DNA of 64,000 nucleotides from a virus (IMGVR_UViG_3300020171_000001:62001-126000), one strand, 5' to 3'. Positions 40,601 to 49,612 are shown, counted from the stretch's first letter. Notes: a model not told the origin generated them from the sequence alone. Numbers and translations: made by a program.

Positions 40601-40903
40601 TATGATTATAATTGGCTGAGTCCCACGAACACGGACTACAGCACTGGGCAGAGCAGACTGCCGCAAGCACAAAAGAGCGAGCGGACGTCGTTCCTCACGG
40701 AGCAATCGGCCTTCATGGAAAGGGCCATGTGCAGGGCTCTGCAAACGGTATTTAAAGTACCTTCCCCGACTGCACGGTCGCTTGCCCTCGAATGGGAGAA
40801 CTTGCCCCGTGCTGAGAGCAGCACACCGGCGCCTGCATGGGCCAAAGACCCCATGTCGCGAGCGCAGGATGGGGGCGAATACCACAAATGGGGGCCACAG
40901 TAA
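37634..40903 (+). CDS. tape measure protein
   Basis: GTG 37634; 1089 residues, the longest gene in the window. It has an Ala/Gly/Thr-rich helical N-terminus with (GTV)n repeats at ~115-120. A PhageMin_Tail-like core follows (about 150-420: FLNRSMEMETALVQLQAITR... EILEVAGATPFDPAQIAEGM...KAALELLGATANTAL). Two hydrophobic segments lie at about 535-560 and 610-660. The C-terminal half is not recognised. It sets tail length; at ~0.15 nm per residue one would expect a tail near 160 nm (standard relation, not measured here). Confidence 0.9.
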   Translation: MALIANLISRLTIDIRVKRATLQVQALTASLVGLEAAMGNTVASLSSGALASSIAAATGRFKLVATTAATNFNAATTAINGTTAALRNASTALTATGTTMGGTANRVRAAAAGGSTVGTVGTVGRGGGAGKGGLNRGGGRPGVPPGGGFAGVAGSFVGMLVGGYALQGISSFLNRSMEMETALVQLQAITRANTQEMAAYEKKILEVAGATPFDPAQIAEGMLKLRQATGSSKAALELLGATANTALASFDKLSLPAAADFIGQISKSFGGTPAEVGERAQSIYRLSLASGTPIEHFSKVAGKLGAAAKRGGQSPETILRMFALSAGMTGGAKEAATQLERVSGEIGTQGAIEGLKQIGVVIEKTEGGIKDFGDIILQLVERWKHSPEMAKAALTKSTGGIDMTKTGSRRGAGQGIGEKSVRAILYPVVRLLEGVGGVGKGAQAWNMLGDEMKSTVDIMAILAERRLSTLNGQLQLLGEELGKTARIVGDIMAPFVRRLAGDLQALTGRFQAAYKNSKLFAWAVDNVVEVLGKAVVAFSAIAMAKGGYGLVKNVAGFTGLTGAAGWAIDRYKNRGMPSAAAQTRAMAMRGPVPAVAANALTGAALGQAMGGVGFGAASLGGKITVGALGLGLALIKLAAIAAALYVAFKALEWVAVNVWSVATRGWKGTVQKKREEKWHEIMRGEETGVKLASNQKLIKVLQPMSDSDIQAVSAEFRTKFRKSIGEASLDEMEWLGWRITNHGALLARALWASNKASIEMTKSLVDQAKATHAQVALQEKLNTAYAYGFTRMNKLMEEAKGMASYVPPEIKWGTHKKGEALLQAALGRGDLGDAEQRLVMSALNIGQQMQPLVESSVAGNISTEDHATLTRLAELWQIAFTQLARQRVGGFSLDFAGKYGADVLSQITAIGTEQNRHYSRGLGALTHGQFLDRANPAMFIPGWDQSALGYQPIPGWSDVLQGPWNRQYTNPTVDPKTGRPIGARTSENDYDYNWLSPTNTDYSTGQSRLPQAQKSERTSFLTEQSAFMERAMCRALQTVFKVPSPTARSLALEWENLPRAESSTPAPAWAKDPMSRAQDGGEYHKWGPQ

Positions 40904-41526
40904 TGCCATCAACCTACGCCGTGCAGCCACCGACCCGGGCGCGGAGGCATCTGACGTTCTACGATGTAGATACCCCGTCCAACTACATCGTGGTGCCGTA
41001 CAACCCGGTTGAGTTCTCCGGCAAGATCGAGGCAACTCTCGCCAACCCTCAGGCTGTTGGCTGGACGGGGCCAGCTGTGCAGCACGGGTCGACCGGAGGC
41101 CTGTCGCCCGTTGAGATCCCACTGCGGTTCGACGAGCGCCCGCAGACAGACGCGCGTCGTATGGGCGTTGGAGCTGGGCTATCCTTCGAAGAAGCCCGCG
41201 ACTGGCTCACATCTCGGATCTACAGCCCACGGTTGGGGATTGCGCCAGTGCTGGTTACCGTGGTTTGGCCCAACACCGTGTCATTCTGCGGTGCCATCGG
41301 CAGCGTGGGTGTCAACATCACGCGGTGGGACGCCACGCTGAAAGTACGCGATGCCACGATTACCGTGTCCATGCAAGAGATCGTGGACGGCTTCCGATCA
41401 GCGGCTTCGATCGTGGCCAACGGGTGGGAGTTCGTGCGGTCTCCGGGTACTTCCGGCGGTCAACAACCGAGCATCGGGTTAGACGGGCACACGGCAGAAG
41501 GGGACTTTCCCCCGGAGTTGCCCTGA
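40903..41526 (+). CDS. baseplate/tube-initiator protein (CIS tube-like)
   Basis: ATG 40903 overlaps the tape measure stop (TAATG); 207 residues. YNPVEFSGKIEATLANPQA...GGLSPVEIPLRFDERPQTDARRMG (about 28-85) resembles the N-terminal tube-like domain of small contractile-injection-system proteins that carry LysM domains ('v.PFNP..i'). It would bridge the tube to the hub. The C-terminus is short. Confidence 0.6.
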   Translation: MPSTYAVQPPTRARRHLTFYDVDTPSNYIVVPYNPVEFSGKIEATLANPQAVGWTGPAVQHGSTGGLSPVEIPLRFDERPQTDARRMGVGAGLSFEEARDWLTSRIYSPRLGIAPVLVTVVWPNTVSFCGAIGSVGVNITRWDATLKVRDATITVSMQEIVDGFRSAASIVANGWEFVRSPGTSGGQQPSIGLDGHTAEGDFPPELP

Positions 41527-41909
41527 TGGCTGTAGACACGTCACTGGCGTCTTTCAACCTGGGTGGGCTGTACCGCCACGGGGCCATCTACGAGGGAGCC
41601 GACGGGCGCTTGTACGTCTCTGTTCCTGAGCGGTTGCCGGCCTTCGACGTGGTGGACGGGCAGTACGCCGCGGTCTACGCTGCCCGGGGCGGCGGGGAGA
41701 CTCTGATCGATGTTGCTCTGCTGTACTATCGGGGCACCCTGTCGTCCCCCGTGGACGCATGGGAGGTCCTGGCGCAGTTCCAGGACGACCCCCTGGTGGA
41801 CCCGTTTTGCTACCTGACACGTGGCCGACTCCTGCAAGTGCCTCCGGCGGCCTACTTTGGGGCGTATGCCTACGGGGATTCCTTGCTGGATGGATCTCCG
41901 GAGTTCTGA
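41526..41909 (+). CDS. small baseplate protein, 127 aa
   Basis: ATG 41526 overlaps the preceding stop (TGATG). Tyr/Gly-rich, beta-strand pattern (LYRHGAIYEGADGRLYVSVPERLP; DGQYAAVYAARGGGETLIDVALLYYRG). The position between the tube-initiator and the hub fits a baseplate adaptor (LysM/gpX-like), but no motif proves it. Confidence 0.55.
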   Translation: MAVDTSLASFNLGGLYRHGAIYEGADGRLYVSVPERLPAFDVVDGQYAAVYAARGGGETLIDVALLYYRGTLSSPVDAWEVLAQFQDDPLVDPFCYLTRGRLLQVPPAAYFGAYAYGDSLLDGSPEF

Positions 41910-41915
41910 GGCGCT

Positions 41916-43406
41916 ATGCCCGTAAGCGAATTCAAGACCTGGAACCCTGTTCTGCACATCCGGACTGTGCAGGGGAATGTCCCCGGTGAAGAACTGCGAA
42001 AGCGGACCCTCAAGCTCGCCTTCGTGAGCCGCCTGCGGGAGTTCGACCATATTGAATGGGAGGTCATGAACCACGATGGGCTCCTGACGCAGCCTAGTAC
42101 TATGGTCGCGGGGATGATCGTGGCCATCAAGCTCGGGTACATCGATCAGACTGCGCCCTGGCGAACCTTCGTGGTCAATCGCATGCGCGGCGGCGTGGGT
42201 GTCTCAGGCCGGGAGTGTGCATCGGTCGGGGATGGGGAGAGCACCATTACGCTGTTTGGCCGTAACCGAAATGCTCGTGGCGGACAGCCCCGGAGCCCAC
42301 AGGGGCAATCATGGGAGGCCGGCCGAGGGTCCGCGAGGAAGTGGCCTGAAAAGGACCTCACGGCCAAGGGCAAGGTCCGCAAGCCACGGAAGGTGCATCC
42401 GTCGACGGGCGACATGGATGCCACTGACATGCTCCTCAACCGGGAGCGATCCGGGGGGCAATCTTCCAAGCCCCGGGTGATCATCGCGCGGAGCACGTCG
42501 AAAGCCGTCATCCAGATTGCCCAGCGTTGGGGCTTCCGAGAGGAGCAGATCCTGGTCGAGAGCACCGGTGATTTCCTCGAAAACATGACGGTTCCGGCTG
42601 GCCGTTCAGACGCCGAGCACCTGCAGATCCTGGCAAGGGACTACGGTTTTCAGTTCTTCATCGACCACCAGGGCGTGTTCCACTGGCATTCCGTGGCCTA
42701 CGCGCGGGACACGGCAAATGCAGGGCGGCCGGTCGAACAGTTCTTCTACGGAGGGGGTCCTGATATCCTCCGCATAGGCATCGACGCCGATTTCACATTG
42801 CCCTTCGCGCAGTCCATAAAGGTCAGTACAGCCAAACGGAAGGTCCGCGGCGTCCTGGTCCAGAACATGGACGGAGACGCGGCCATCAAGGCCGTTGGTA
42901 TCGGGCAAGGCACGATCTCTGATCTGGGCATGGACGGTGGCCCGCGGGCTACGGAGCAATCGCGTCAGCTCGTGAAGCCTTACCATCTACCAGCTATACC
43001 CACGGACTATGGCTCTGCGGTTTGGGAGAGCATCCGCCGCAAGTACATTCGTAAGCTCACGGATGCCTTCAAGCTTACGATCAACTGTGTTGGCAATCCC
43101 AGGCTCCTGGCCGGCAAGATCGTGGAGGTTGCGGGCACCGGCTCAATCTTCGTGGATGGGCCGTGGATGATCGGAGAGGCCCGACACACCATTCAGAACA
43201 GCAACAGTATCGTATACGGTACGGATGTCCAACTCCAGCTTGCAGCGCGACCCGCTGGCGGGAAGAAGAGCAAGGGCAAGGTGCGTGTTGGATCTACGGG
43301 GAATCTACGGCTGAATCGGCAGAACAAGACGGATGAACGTGGCACATTCACTGTAGACGGCTACCAATCGACAGGCCGGTCCGTGGCCGGCGAGGGAGGC
43401 AAGTAG
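41916..43406 (+). CDS. baseplate hub protein (gpD/gp27-like)
   Basis: The protein has 496 residues. The pattern of a phage late control D/T4 gp27 hub is visible: 'SDAEHLQILARDYGFQFFIDHQGVFHWHSV' (about 228-257), the domain that in P2 gpD and VgrG reads 'e.....lA...G..f.......l.f'. A Gly/Lys-rich insert at about 110-160 (GGQPRSPQGQSW...KGKVRKPRKVHPSTG) is unusual. It would form the trimeric hub above the spike. Confidence 0.78.
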   Translation: MPVSEFKTWNPVLHIRTVQGNVPGEELRKRTLKLAFVSRLREFDHIEWEVMNHDGLLTQPSTMVAGMIVAIKLGYIDQTAPWRTFVVNRMRGGVGVSGRECASVGDGESTITLFGRNRNARGGQPRSPQGQSWEAGRGSARKWPEKDLTAKGKVRKPRKVHPSTGDMDATDMLLNRERSGGQSSKPRVIIARSTSKAVIQIAQRWGFREEQILVESTGDFLENMTVPAGRSDAEHLQILARDYGFQFFIDHQGVFHWHSVAYARDTANAGRPVEQFFYGGGPDILRIGIDADFTLPFAQSIKVSTAKRKVRGVLVQNMDGDAAIKAVGIGQGTISDLGMDGGPRATEQSRQLVKPYHLPAIPTDYGSAVWESIRRKYIRKLTDAFKLTINCVGNPRLLAGKIVEVAGTGSIFVDGPWMIGEARHTIQNSNSIVYGTDVQLQLAARPAGGKKSKGKVRVGSTGNLRLNRQNKTDERGTFTVDGYQSTGRSVAGEGGK

Positions 43407-43412
43407 TCGCCC

Positions 43413-44030
43413 ATGGGCTCGCCAATCCCAGGTTTCGTCACGGGGTTTGTCACCCGGCGGGATGACCCGCAGGGCCTCCACCGGATTCGTGCTGTGATCC
43501 CTGCGCTCCTGGAGCCCGAGACACCGTTCTGGATCTGGCCCGGGAACACACCGGGGGGCGGCGGGCCAAACCAGGGCGCGCTCTACCCACCGCCGCAGGT
43601 CGAAGCGCGTGTCTTGATTATGTTCGAGTATGGGGTTTGGGATACCCCCGATGCCCACGCCGTGTATTTCCCGGGCTACTATGGCCTGGACGAGGCCACG
43701 AAAGAGCCCGAGGGGCCTGCCACGACATATGTTGCGACGACGGCTGACAAGGCGCGGCAGCGCGCCACGATCTGGGAGGACTCGGCCTTCGCTATCTATG
43801 TGGCAAACGAGGACGATGACAAGCGCTTGGTGCTCCTGGCCAAGAAAAGTGGCAATCGCATCGAACTCAATGAGACCAGCGGAACGACCAAGACTGGGGC
43901 CAAGATCAAGATCATAGCACGGACAGGCCTCTCCCTAGCCGCCGATGGACTAATCGATATCTATGCCAAGCTGGCTGTGCAGATCATGAAGCGCCGGGTG
44001 CAGACGCTGACCCCAGACAAGGGGATATAG
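43413..44030 (+). CDS. baseplate spike protein (gpV/gp5 OB-fold)
   Basis: The protein has 205 residues. GFVTGFVTRRDDPQGLHRIRAVIPALLEPETPFWIWPGNTPGGG and VEARVLIMFEYGVWDTPDAHAVYFPGYY (about 7-90) is the OB-fold of Phage_base_V ('g.V..n.dp...gRV.v..p......s.Wa.p........p.vGd.V.v.Fe.Gdp..PvvlG'). The remainder is a beta-helix-like spike stem. It would pierce the outer membrane on contraction. Confidence 0.85.
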   Translation: MGSPIPGFVTGFVTRRDDPQGLHRIRAVIPALLEPETPFWIWPGNTPGGGGPNQGALYPPPQVEARVLIMFEYGVWDTPDAHAVYFPGYYGLDEATKEPEGPATTYVATTADKARQRATIWEDSAFAIYVANEDDDKRLVLLAKKSGNRIELNETSGTTKTGAKIKIIARTGLSLAADGLIDIYAKLAVQIMKRRVQTLTPDKGI

Positions 44031-44040
44031 GAACTGTCCT

Positions 44041-44958
44041 GTGTCTGATATCGACCTCGCATGCCTGGGCATTCCGCTGCCTGCGCCCCCGCCGCAGATG
44101 GACTTGCCTGGGCTCGGCACGTTGCAGGAGGCGTGGAAGACCCTCGGGGGTATCCCATCTGCCTCAGACATGGTCGCAGAGTTCCTCAACCAGGCGCAGA
44201 CCGCGCTGGCCCCGGTCAAGCGCTACTTGGAGATGGTGCAGACCGTCGCAGCCATCGTCGAGTGCATCACGAAGATCCCCGATGCGCTCATGTCGCTGGA
44301 CCCGACTGAGCTCCTCGACTGCTTCGAAAAAATCCACAAGGCCGTCATGAAGATCCTGACGTACCTGCCGCCCCTGAGCTACCTGAAGATGGGCCTGGAC
44401 CTCTGCTCGTTCTGCATTCAACTCATCGATGGCATCCTTGACCTCTTGCGGGCCATCGACCGCCGCATCCAGGATTACTCGAAGCTCCTTGAGGAGGCCA
44501 AAGCTGCCGGCGACCAGGAGCTGCAGCAGGCCATGTCGTGCGGGGCCTCCGAGCTGCTCCCCGGGATCATCCAGATGGCCGATGCCATGCTCTTCATCAA
44601 GCCTGCCATCGATACGCTTCTTGAGCCATTGTCTATGGCCCCCGGGGGCGGGTCTCTCGCCACCATCAAGACCCCGCTGGCGCTGGCCGCGAGCTATGCC
44701 CTGAAGGCGAAGGCCCAGATCATGTCTCAGGGCGGCTCGCAGACTCCGCCGCTGCCGCCGTTCCCTCCGTTTACTTTTTCGCCTCCGGAGCAACCGGACT
44801 TCGTACCGTTTCCGCCGCTGGGGTCTCTGCTGTACGCCATGAGCATTCAGCGAGAGCAGCTGGTGTTCATGTACAACTTCTTGGCCAAGATCCTGGGCGG
44901 CGATCTGAAAGACAATGTGCTGTTCGACGCGGTATTCGGGTCCTTCAGCAACTTTTGA
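44041..44958 (+). CDS. helical baseplate protein, 305 aa
   Basis: GTG 44041. Almost all helix, with amphipathic segments (AWKTLGG...ADMVAEFLNQAQTALAPVKRYLEMVQTVAAIVE), Pro-rich stretch FPPFTFSPPEQPDFVPFPP at about 240-258 and a final helix. No family was recognised. It sits between the spike and gp25 genes and may be a baseplate scaffold or plug. Confidence 0.6.
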   Translation: MSDIDLACLGIPLPAPPPQMDLPGLGTLQEAWKTLGGIPSASDMVAEFLNQAQTALAPVKRYLEMVQTVAAIVECITKIPDALMSLDPTELLDCFEKIHKAVMKILTYLPPLSYLKMGLDLCSFCIQLIDGILDLLRAIDRRIQDYSKLLEEAKAAGDQELQQAMSCGASELLPGIIQMADAMLFIKPAIDTLLEPLSMAPGGGSLATIKTPLALAASYALKAKAQIMSQGGSQTPPLPPFPPFTFSPPEQPDFVPFPPLGSLLYAMSIQREQLVFMYNFLAKILGGDLKDNVLFDAVFGSFSNF

Positions 44959-44982
44959 TTTCTCGCAGGGTTCTCTGCTAGG

Positions 44983-45468
44983 ATGTCCGGAATGGGATCG
45001 GGCCTGCAAACGCAACGTCTCCTGCCCCCGGGTCTCCGGGCAGAGGCCATTGCTTGGCCCGTGACGTGGGGCAAGGGCGGACTGGAACGCGTGCAGGGCG
45101 TGGCTCGCATCCGGAGCGCCCTGGAGCACCTGGTCATTACACCGCTGAACGCCTACTGGGTGGACCCAAAGTACGGGAGCCTGTTTCATCAGCTCCGCAC
45201 GCAGGGGATGTCCATCGATGCATCTGGGCAAAGCGGGGGCGGCGCCGGTTCGGGCCTGCAGACCGTGGTTGTTTCGCACTTCATGCAGCAAGTTGCTATC
45301 TATCTACCGGCTGTGGCCGTCCACGGAGTCTCGCCCCGGCCGCAGGCAGACCACCGGCTCGTGATCCACGTCATCTGGACCCTGGCCACTGCCCGAGGTC
45401 AGGGGTCTTCTGGGACGATGCAGGGGCCAGGTCTCGGAGCCATGGCCCCGCTGAACGTGGTGGTATAG
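44983..45468 (+). CDS. baseplate wedge protein (gp25/gpW-like)
   Basis: The protein has 161 residues. 'IAWPVTWGKGGLERVQGVARIRSALEHLVITPLNAYWVDPKYGSLFHQL' (about 23-72) matches the GPW_gp25 layout ('i.....l..iL.T.pGer...p.yG..l..'), and a strand-rich end follows. It would be a core wedge part and binds the sheath end. Confidence 0.82.
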   Translation: MSGMGSGLQTQRLLPPGLRAEAIAWPVTWGKGGLERVQGVARIRSALEHLVITPLNAYWVDPKYGSLFHQLRTQGMSIDASGQSGGGAGSGLQTVVVSHFMQQVAIYLPAVAVHGVSPRPQADHRLVIHVIWTLATARGQGSSGTMQGPGLGAMAPLNVVV

Positions 45469-45472
45469 GAAT

Positions 45473-47047
45473 ATGGCCAAACCCCTTCTGCCCACGCAAG
45501 AACTGGATTTCGTCGGGCTCGACCGACAAATGCTCCTGGCGCGACTCCGGTGGAACGCCTCCCAGGCTTTCTCGGGCTGGATAGACTACTCCCTGGCGTG
45601 CCCGGAGAACGTGATCTTGGAAGCTGAAGCGCTCCTCGGCGCCATGGGCTTCTCGCTCACCAACGAGCGGACTCGGCAACTCACCTTTGCCACGGTGACT
45701 GACCGCTTGATGATGATCCGGAAAGCCGGGCCCCATGGCCTCACACTGTCCTCGGCCACGGCTGCGCAGGTCTCCGGCGTGTTTTCCCTGCCCGGGGGCG
45801 CACTGGCCACGAAGGTGGTGACCGTGACTGCTGGTACTCGGCTCCAGGCTGGACCAGCGCAGTATGAGATGCAGGCCACTGCCACAATCTCTATCGGGTC
45901 CAACGCGTCGGGCTCGGTCATCCTGGAGAATAGCGAGACGCAGTCCGAGCTTGTTCGGTCCGATGGCTCAGCAGACCAGGTTGTGGGCCTCTCATCCTAC
46001 CCCGTAATCGACAGTAGCGTAGTTATCGCGGCGGCAAACGGCACGTATCGAACGACGCGCCCGGACAACGGAATGGCCTACAGGTCTTTCCTGGAGATGA
46101 GCGGGGCTACACTCGGCGCAGTCGTTCGCGTGGATAACGAGGGCCGTGGGTATGTTTTCTTCGGCAATGGCCTCAACGGAGTCATCCCGCAAGGCAACGT
46201 CCAGATCACGTATAAGACCGGCGGGGGGTCCTCTGGCCGTGTGGTCTCTGGGGCCTCCTGGACGTTCCTCGATGCGGTCTACGATGAGTCTGGAAGCCAA
46301 ACCACTGTTCTATTCGCCAACCCGGCGGCGTCAACAGGCGGCCTCGACCAGATGTCTGTTGAGGAGGCCCGGGTTCGCTTGCCCATGCAGATCCGCGTGC
46401 GAGAGCGGACTGTCAACGAGGACGATGCGGAGACCACCGCGGAGACCACAGGAGGCATCGTCCGGGCCACGTTGATGACCTCGAACCACTCGAAGAGCAT
46501 CCCTGAGGACACAGGCCGGTTGTACCTCGTTGCCCTCGGAGCGCAGTACGCGGACACCGGGTACTACCCGCCGGCGGCGCCTACGACCGCGCAGATCGCC
46601 GCGGTGACGGCCAAGATCGCTCGTGGAGGCGAAGCCCCGGTCATCATGGGGGCCCGAGTGACGGTCCACGCGTTCATCGCGCGGACCGTGAACGTCGCCG
46701 TCCGGGTTCACAAGGCAAGCGGCATCTCTGCGACCGCAGCCAAGGCAGCAGTGACCAGTGCGTTGCAGACCCACTTTGCTGTGGCGAATAGCAGCGGAAC
46801 GCCGCTTTACACTGTGGGCTTCGGGCATGAGATGCTCAGCTCCTCCGGCGTGGCGGACTACGAACTCCCATGGTCTGATCTCTTTGGCGCGATTCGCAGC
46901 ACGCCGGAGATCCGGAAGATCCCATCAGACCCGCTCAACTTGCTCCTCAACGGCGCACAGGCCAGCGTATTCCTCAAACCCGAGGAGTTCCCGGTCTTGG
47001 GGGCCCTGACCGTGTACGACATGGACACCGGGGGCACCGTGATCTGA
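45473..47047 (+). CDS. baseplate J-like protein
   Basis: The protein has 524 residues. GSSGRVVSGASWTFLD (about 250) followed by NPAASTGGLDQMSVEEARVRLPMQIRVRERTVNEDDAE (about 280-318) is the Baseplate_J signature ('nt.pasGG.d.Es.e..r.....p...r...RaVt..Dye'). A C-terminal region around TVHAFIARTVNVAVRVHKASG fits the same family (T4 gp6/P2 gpJ). It connects wedge and hub. Next gene overlaps by TGATG. Confidence 0.88.
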   Translation: MAKPLLPTQELDFVGLDRQMLLARLRWNASQAFSGWIDYSLACPENVILEAEALLGAMGFSLTNERTRQLTFATVTDRLMMIRKAGPHGLTLSSATAAQVSGVFSLPGGALATKVVTVTAGTRLQAGPAQYEMQATATISIGSNASGSVILENSETQSELVRSDGSADQVVGLSSYPVIDSSVVIAAANGTYRTTRPDNGMAYRSFLEMSGATLGAVVRVDNEGRGYVFFGNGLNGVIPQGNVQITYKTGGGSSGRVVSGASWTFLDAVYDESGSQTTVLFANPAASTGGLDQMSVEEARVRLPMQIRVRERTVNEDDAETTAETTGGIVRATLMTSNHSKSIPEDTGRLYLVALGAQYADTGYYPPAAPTTAQIAAVTAKIARGGEAPVIMGARVTVHAFIARTVNVAVRVHKASGISATAAKAAVTSALQTHFAVANSSGTPLYTVGFGHEMLSSSGVADYELPWSDLFGAIRSTPEIRKIPSDPLNLLLNGAQASVFLKPEEFPVLGALTVYDMDTGGTVI

Positions 47048-47979
47048 TGGAAGTGAAGAACCCATCTTTTGAGATCGCCGGGCTCGGCCCAGGCCAAGCC
47101 CAGGACTGGGCGGAAACCCAGACCGGCCCGGCGGAGGACATCGGTGTCTTCGACGGTGGCGCAGTTCTGGGCTCTGTACCCTTCGAGTGCTTCGAAGCCG
47201 AGTGGGGTGACAACCACCTGTCTGCCTGGGTGCTTACCGCAGCGATGGTTTCCCCGGGTATGTTCGAGTACGGCACCGAACCGCAAGAGACCTTCGAGAC
47301 ATCGTGGGTCGAACCCGCTGCCCCGACGTCGCCTCCGGTCTGGAACCACCATGCCCGCTGGGGATTCCTGGCTTCGGATCTGGACGCTGCGCTGTTCGAT
47401 GTGGGCCTGGGCACGCCAGAGGCCTACGAGGACTTCGAGGCGTACTGGCTCGACAACGACGCAGCGAGCTGGATGTGGCCCGGGGGCGCGCTGTTCTCGT
47501 TCAACACAGAGGCCGGGCCGCGGGGGCCCTTCGCTGTCATCCTCGGCGATACCTTGTCGGTCAGCATAGACGGGGCTCCAGCGGTCACCATCACGTTCGT
47601 CGCTGGGGCCACGACGGCCGTGGGCATCGCCGCAGCCATCGCTGCGTTGCTTGCCGGATGCCGCGTCTGGAGCACGGCATTGGGGCGCATCGGACTCGCC
47701 TCGAACGCGCCTTGGGGGACCATCCAGGTTACTGGCGGAACGGCCAACGCAGCCTTGCAGTTCCCTACCGGGGCACCGGCGACGTCGGCCACAGGGAGCT
47801 TCGATGTCGGGACACCGGAGAACGGGGAGGACTTCGAAGAGGAGTGGATGGACAACGAGACCTATGATGTTGGCTTCGCCCCGTTCGGTGGTGGTACACT
47901 GGGCTTCGCCCTGTTCGATGGCGGCAGCTTGCCCTATGAGAGCTTTGACGGCGTTGCCTGGACGGAGACCTTCGCGTAG
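47047..47979 (+). CDS. baseplate-peripheral protein with E.FE..W repeats
   Basis: The protein has 310 residues. It contains at least four copies of an acidic aromatic motif: PFECFEAEWGDN, QETFETSWVEP, AYEDFEAYWLDNDA, NGEDFEEEWMDNE, plus a final SFDGVAW. They are spaced 30-100 residues apart. A central beta domain (LGDTLSVSIDGAPAVTITFVAGATTAVG) looks Ig-like. The role is unknown, perhaps a baseplate arm binding fibre proteins. I know no family with this motif. Confidence 0.62.
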   Translation: MEVKNPSFEIAGLGPGQAQDWAETQTGPAEDIGVFDGGAVLGSVPFECFEAEWGDNHLSAWVLTAAMVSPGMFEYGTEPQETFETSWVEPAAPTSPPVWNHHARWGFLASDLDAALFDVGLGTPEAYEDFEAYWLDNDAASWMWPGGALFSFNTEAGPRGPFAVILGDTLSVSIDGAPAVTITFVAGATTAVGIAAAIAALLAGCRVWSTALGRIGLASNAPWGTIQVTGGTANAALQFPTGAPATSATGSFDVGTPENGEDFEEEWMDNETYDVGFAPFGGGTLGFALFDGGSLPYESFDGVAWTETFA

Positions 47980-48011
47980 CTCGGCTGGAAAACCTAAAAA
48001 GAGAGATCGGC

Positions 48012-48749
48012 ATGTCTCAAGCAGACTGGAAAGACCTGACGGGCACTGCGCTGGACACGGGCAGTATTCGCCGCGGAGTCTCGAGTGCCTTCGTGGTCCC
48101 CAACGGCGGGAGTACGTTCATCTATGGCCTGCGTGCGCTCGTGTCCACGACGGGCGCAGGCGGGAAGTACTGCGACCTCGCCGATTTCAAGCCCATCGTC
48201 GGCGCGAAGAAGGGCGGGTCTGTCTCGGTGGCCATGAAACGGCTTACCAGCGGGATCACATACGCGCCGTTCATCGGCTTGCTCAAGGGTACTGACCCGG
48301 CCACGGCCATCGGGTACTACCTGGGGCTGACCCAGGAGACCTCTTACAAGATCGGCCTGTTCAAGGGGACTCCGGCGACCGGCCTCTCGGCCAGCGCTGC
48401 GAACCTGCTTCCCGGTCGATCGAGCACCGCGACCTACACTGACGTGGGGGACACAGCCGCGGCCTGGCATCACCTCCGGCTCGACGTTCTGTCCAACCCA
48501 CACGGCGAAGTGGTCCTCAACGTGTACAAAAACAACCTCGACGCAGTGACCGGCAATCCTGTCACCGCGCCGGTGTGGGAGGCGATCCCGGGCATCTCGC
48601 AGTTCATCGACGACCCACTGGGGTTCTGGAGCGGCAGCGCGCCCCACGAGGACGGCTTCTACGTGGTCTATGGCATGTACACGAACAACGGCGCCGGTGA
48701 GGCCTGCGCCTTCGACCACGTGGTGGTCCAAAGGCAGATAACCCCGTAA
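48012..48749 (+). CDS. structural tail protein, 245 aa
   Basis: Beta-rich protein (GSTFIYGLRALVSTTGAGG, HHLRLDVLSNPHGEVVLNVYKNN) with the style of lectin-like jelly-roll domains, in a run of baseplate/fibre genes. It shows no enzymatic motif. It is probably part of the baseplate periphery or a fibre. Confidence 0.58.
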   Translation: MSQADWKDLTGTALDTGSIRRGVSSAFVVPNGGSTFIYGLRALVSTTGAGGKYCDLADFKPIVGAKKGGSVSVAMKRLTSGITYAPFIGLLKGTDPATAIGYYLGLTQETSYKIGLFKGTPATGLSASAANLLPGRSSTATYTDVGDTAAAWHHLRLDVLSNPHGEVVLNVYKNNLDAVTGNPVTAPVWEAIPGISQFIDDPLGFWSGSAPHEDGFYVVYGMYTNNGAGEACAFDHVVVQRQITP

Positions 48750-48783
48750 AGCCTCCGAGCGGGGCTTAGGCTGGAGCACCAAC

Positions 48784-49608
48784 GTGGCACACCCGTTGTG
48801 GGCGCATCCTGGGACACGCGAGGGGCGCATTGCGCCTGTGCACAGCTCCGCCGCGGTCGGCTCCGGATACTCCTACGGCGTACCCTATCTGTACTACGGG
48901 AGCTACTACGGGCTGTCCGCGCATGTCTTCTGCCTCGGCCGCGACATCATCCCGTTCTCCCTCCGACGGCTGCAGATTGGCGCCACGGCGTCTGTGGAGC
49001 AGTCCTTCGTCGTCACGACGGTGCACAAGTTCCTCCTGTTCGTCTGGCACATGCGCGTGCCTACCAGCCTCCCGGTGGCCCGCACGCTGGTCAGCAACGG
49101 CTCCGTGTCCTTCGTGGGGGGCTATCAACAGGCCGGGTGCCGCGGGCTCCTCAGCCCTGTCGATGGTCTTTCCGGCGTCATCCTCGATGCCCCCGGGGCT
49201 CTGTCGCAATTCCAACTCAGCGACTTCGAGCAGTGGTGCACCATCAGCAACGCCACGGACCCGGTGAACGACGGGACGCATCGCATCGTGTGCCCGTCGC
49301 AGGATGGCACCGAGGCCGGGTACTTCGACCGGGCCGTGCTCGAGAACGTGAACCGGATGGGCGTTCCGGCGCCCGACACGGGGTCCATGGTCGAGCGCCT
49401 GAACGACCCTGCAGTGACTATCCGGGTCCACGGGCTGCGCTGGGTCGCTCGGGCTTACTGTGACTGGGGCGCCGGTTGGCAAGCCCGTGTGGTGCTCCAG
49501 GAGCCCGTGGGTCGCAACCTGATCCGGAGTTCCATGGCCTTGCATGTCTCTCAGTACACGGGGCCTCTGGGCGTCAAGTTCGAGCTGATGCTCGAGCGGG
49601 CAGAGTGA
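48784..49608 (+). CDS. structural tail protein, 274 aa
   Basis: GTG 48784 with GGAG 7 bases upstream. Mostly beta-strand (RLQIGATASVEQSFVVTTVHKFLLFVWHMRVP...) with a Tyr-rich N-terminus (YSYGVPYLYYGSYYG). No family was recognised. It may be a baseplate plate or fibre anchor, by position. Confidence 0.58.
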   Translation: MAHPLWAHPGTREGRIAPVHSSAAVGSGYSYGVPYLYYGSYYGLSAHVFCLGRDIIPFSLRRLQIGATASVEQSFVVTTVHKFLLFVWHMRVPTSLPVARTLVSNGSVSFVGGYQQAGCRGLLSPVDGLSGVILDAPGALSQFQLSDFEQWCTISNATDPVNDGTHRIVCPSQDGTEAGYFDRAVLENVNRMGVPAPDTGSMVERLNDPAVTIRVHGLRWVARAYCDWGAGWQARVVLQEPVGRNLIRSSMALHVSQYTGPLGVKFELMLERAE

Positions 49609-49612
49609 GGAA

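Noticed and set aside
44164-45291. 375-codon minus-strand frame
   Set aside because: It is opposite the helical baseplate and gp25-like genes and has shadow composition.
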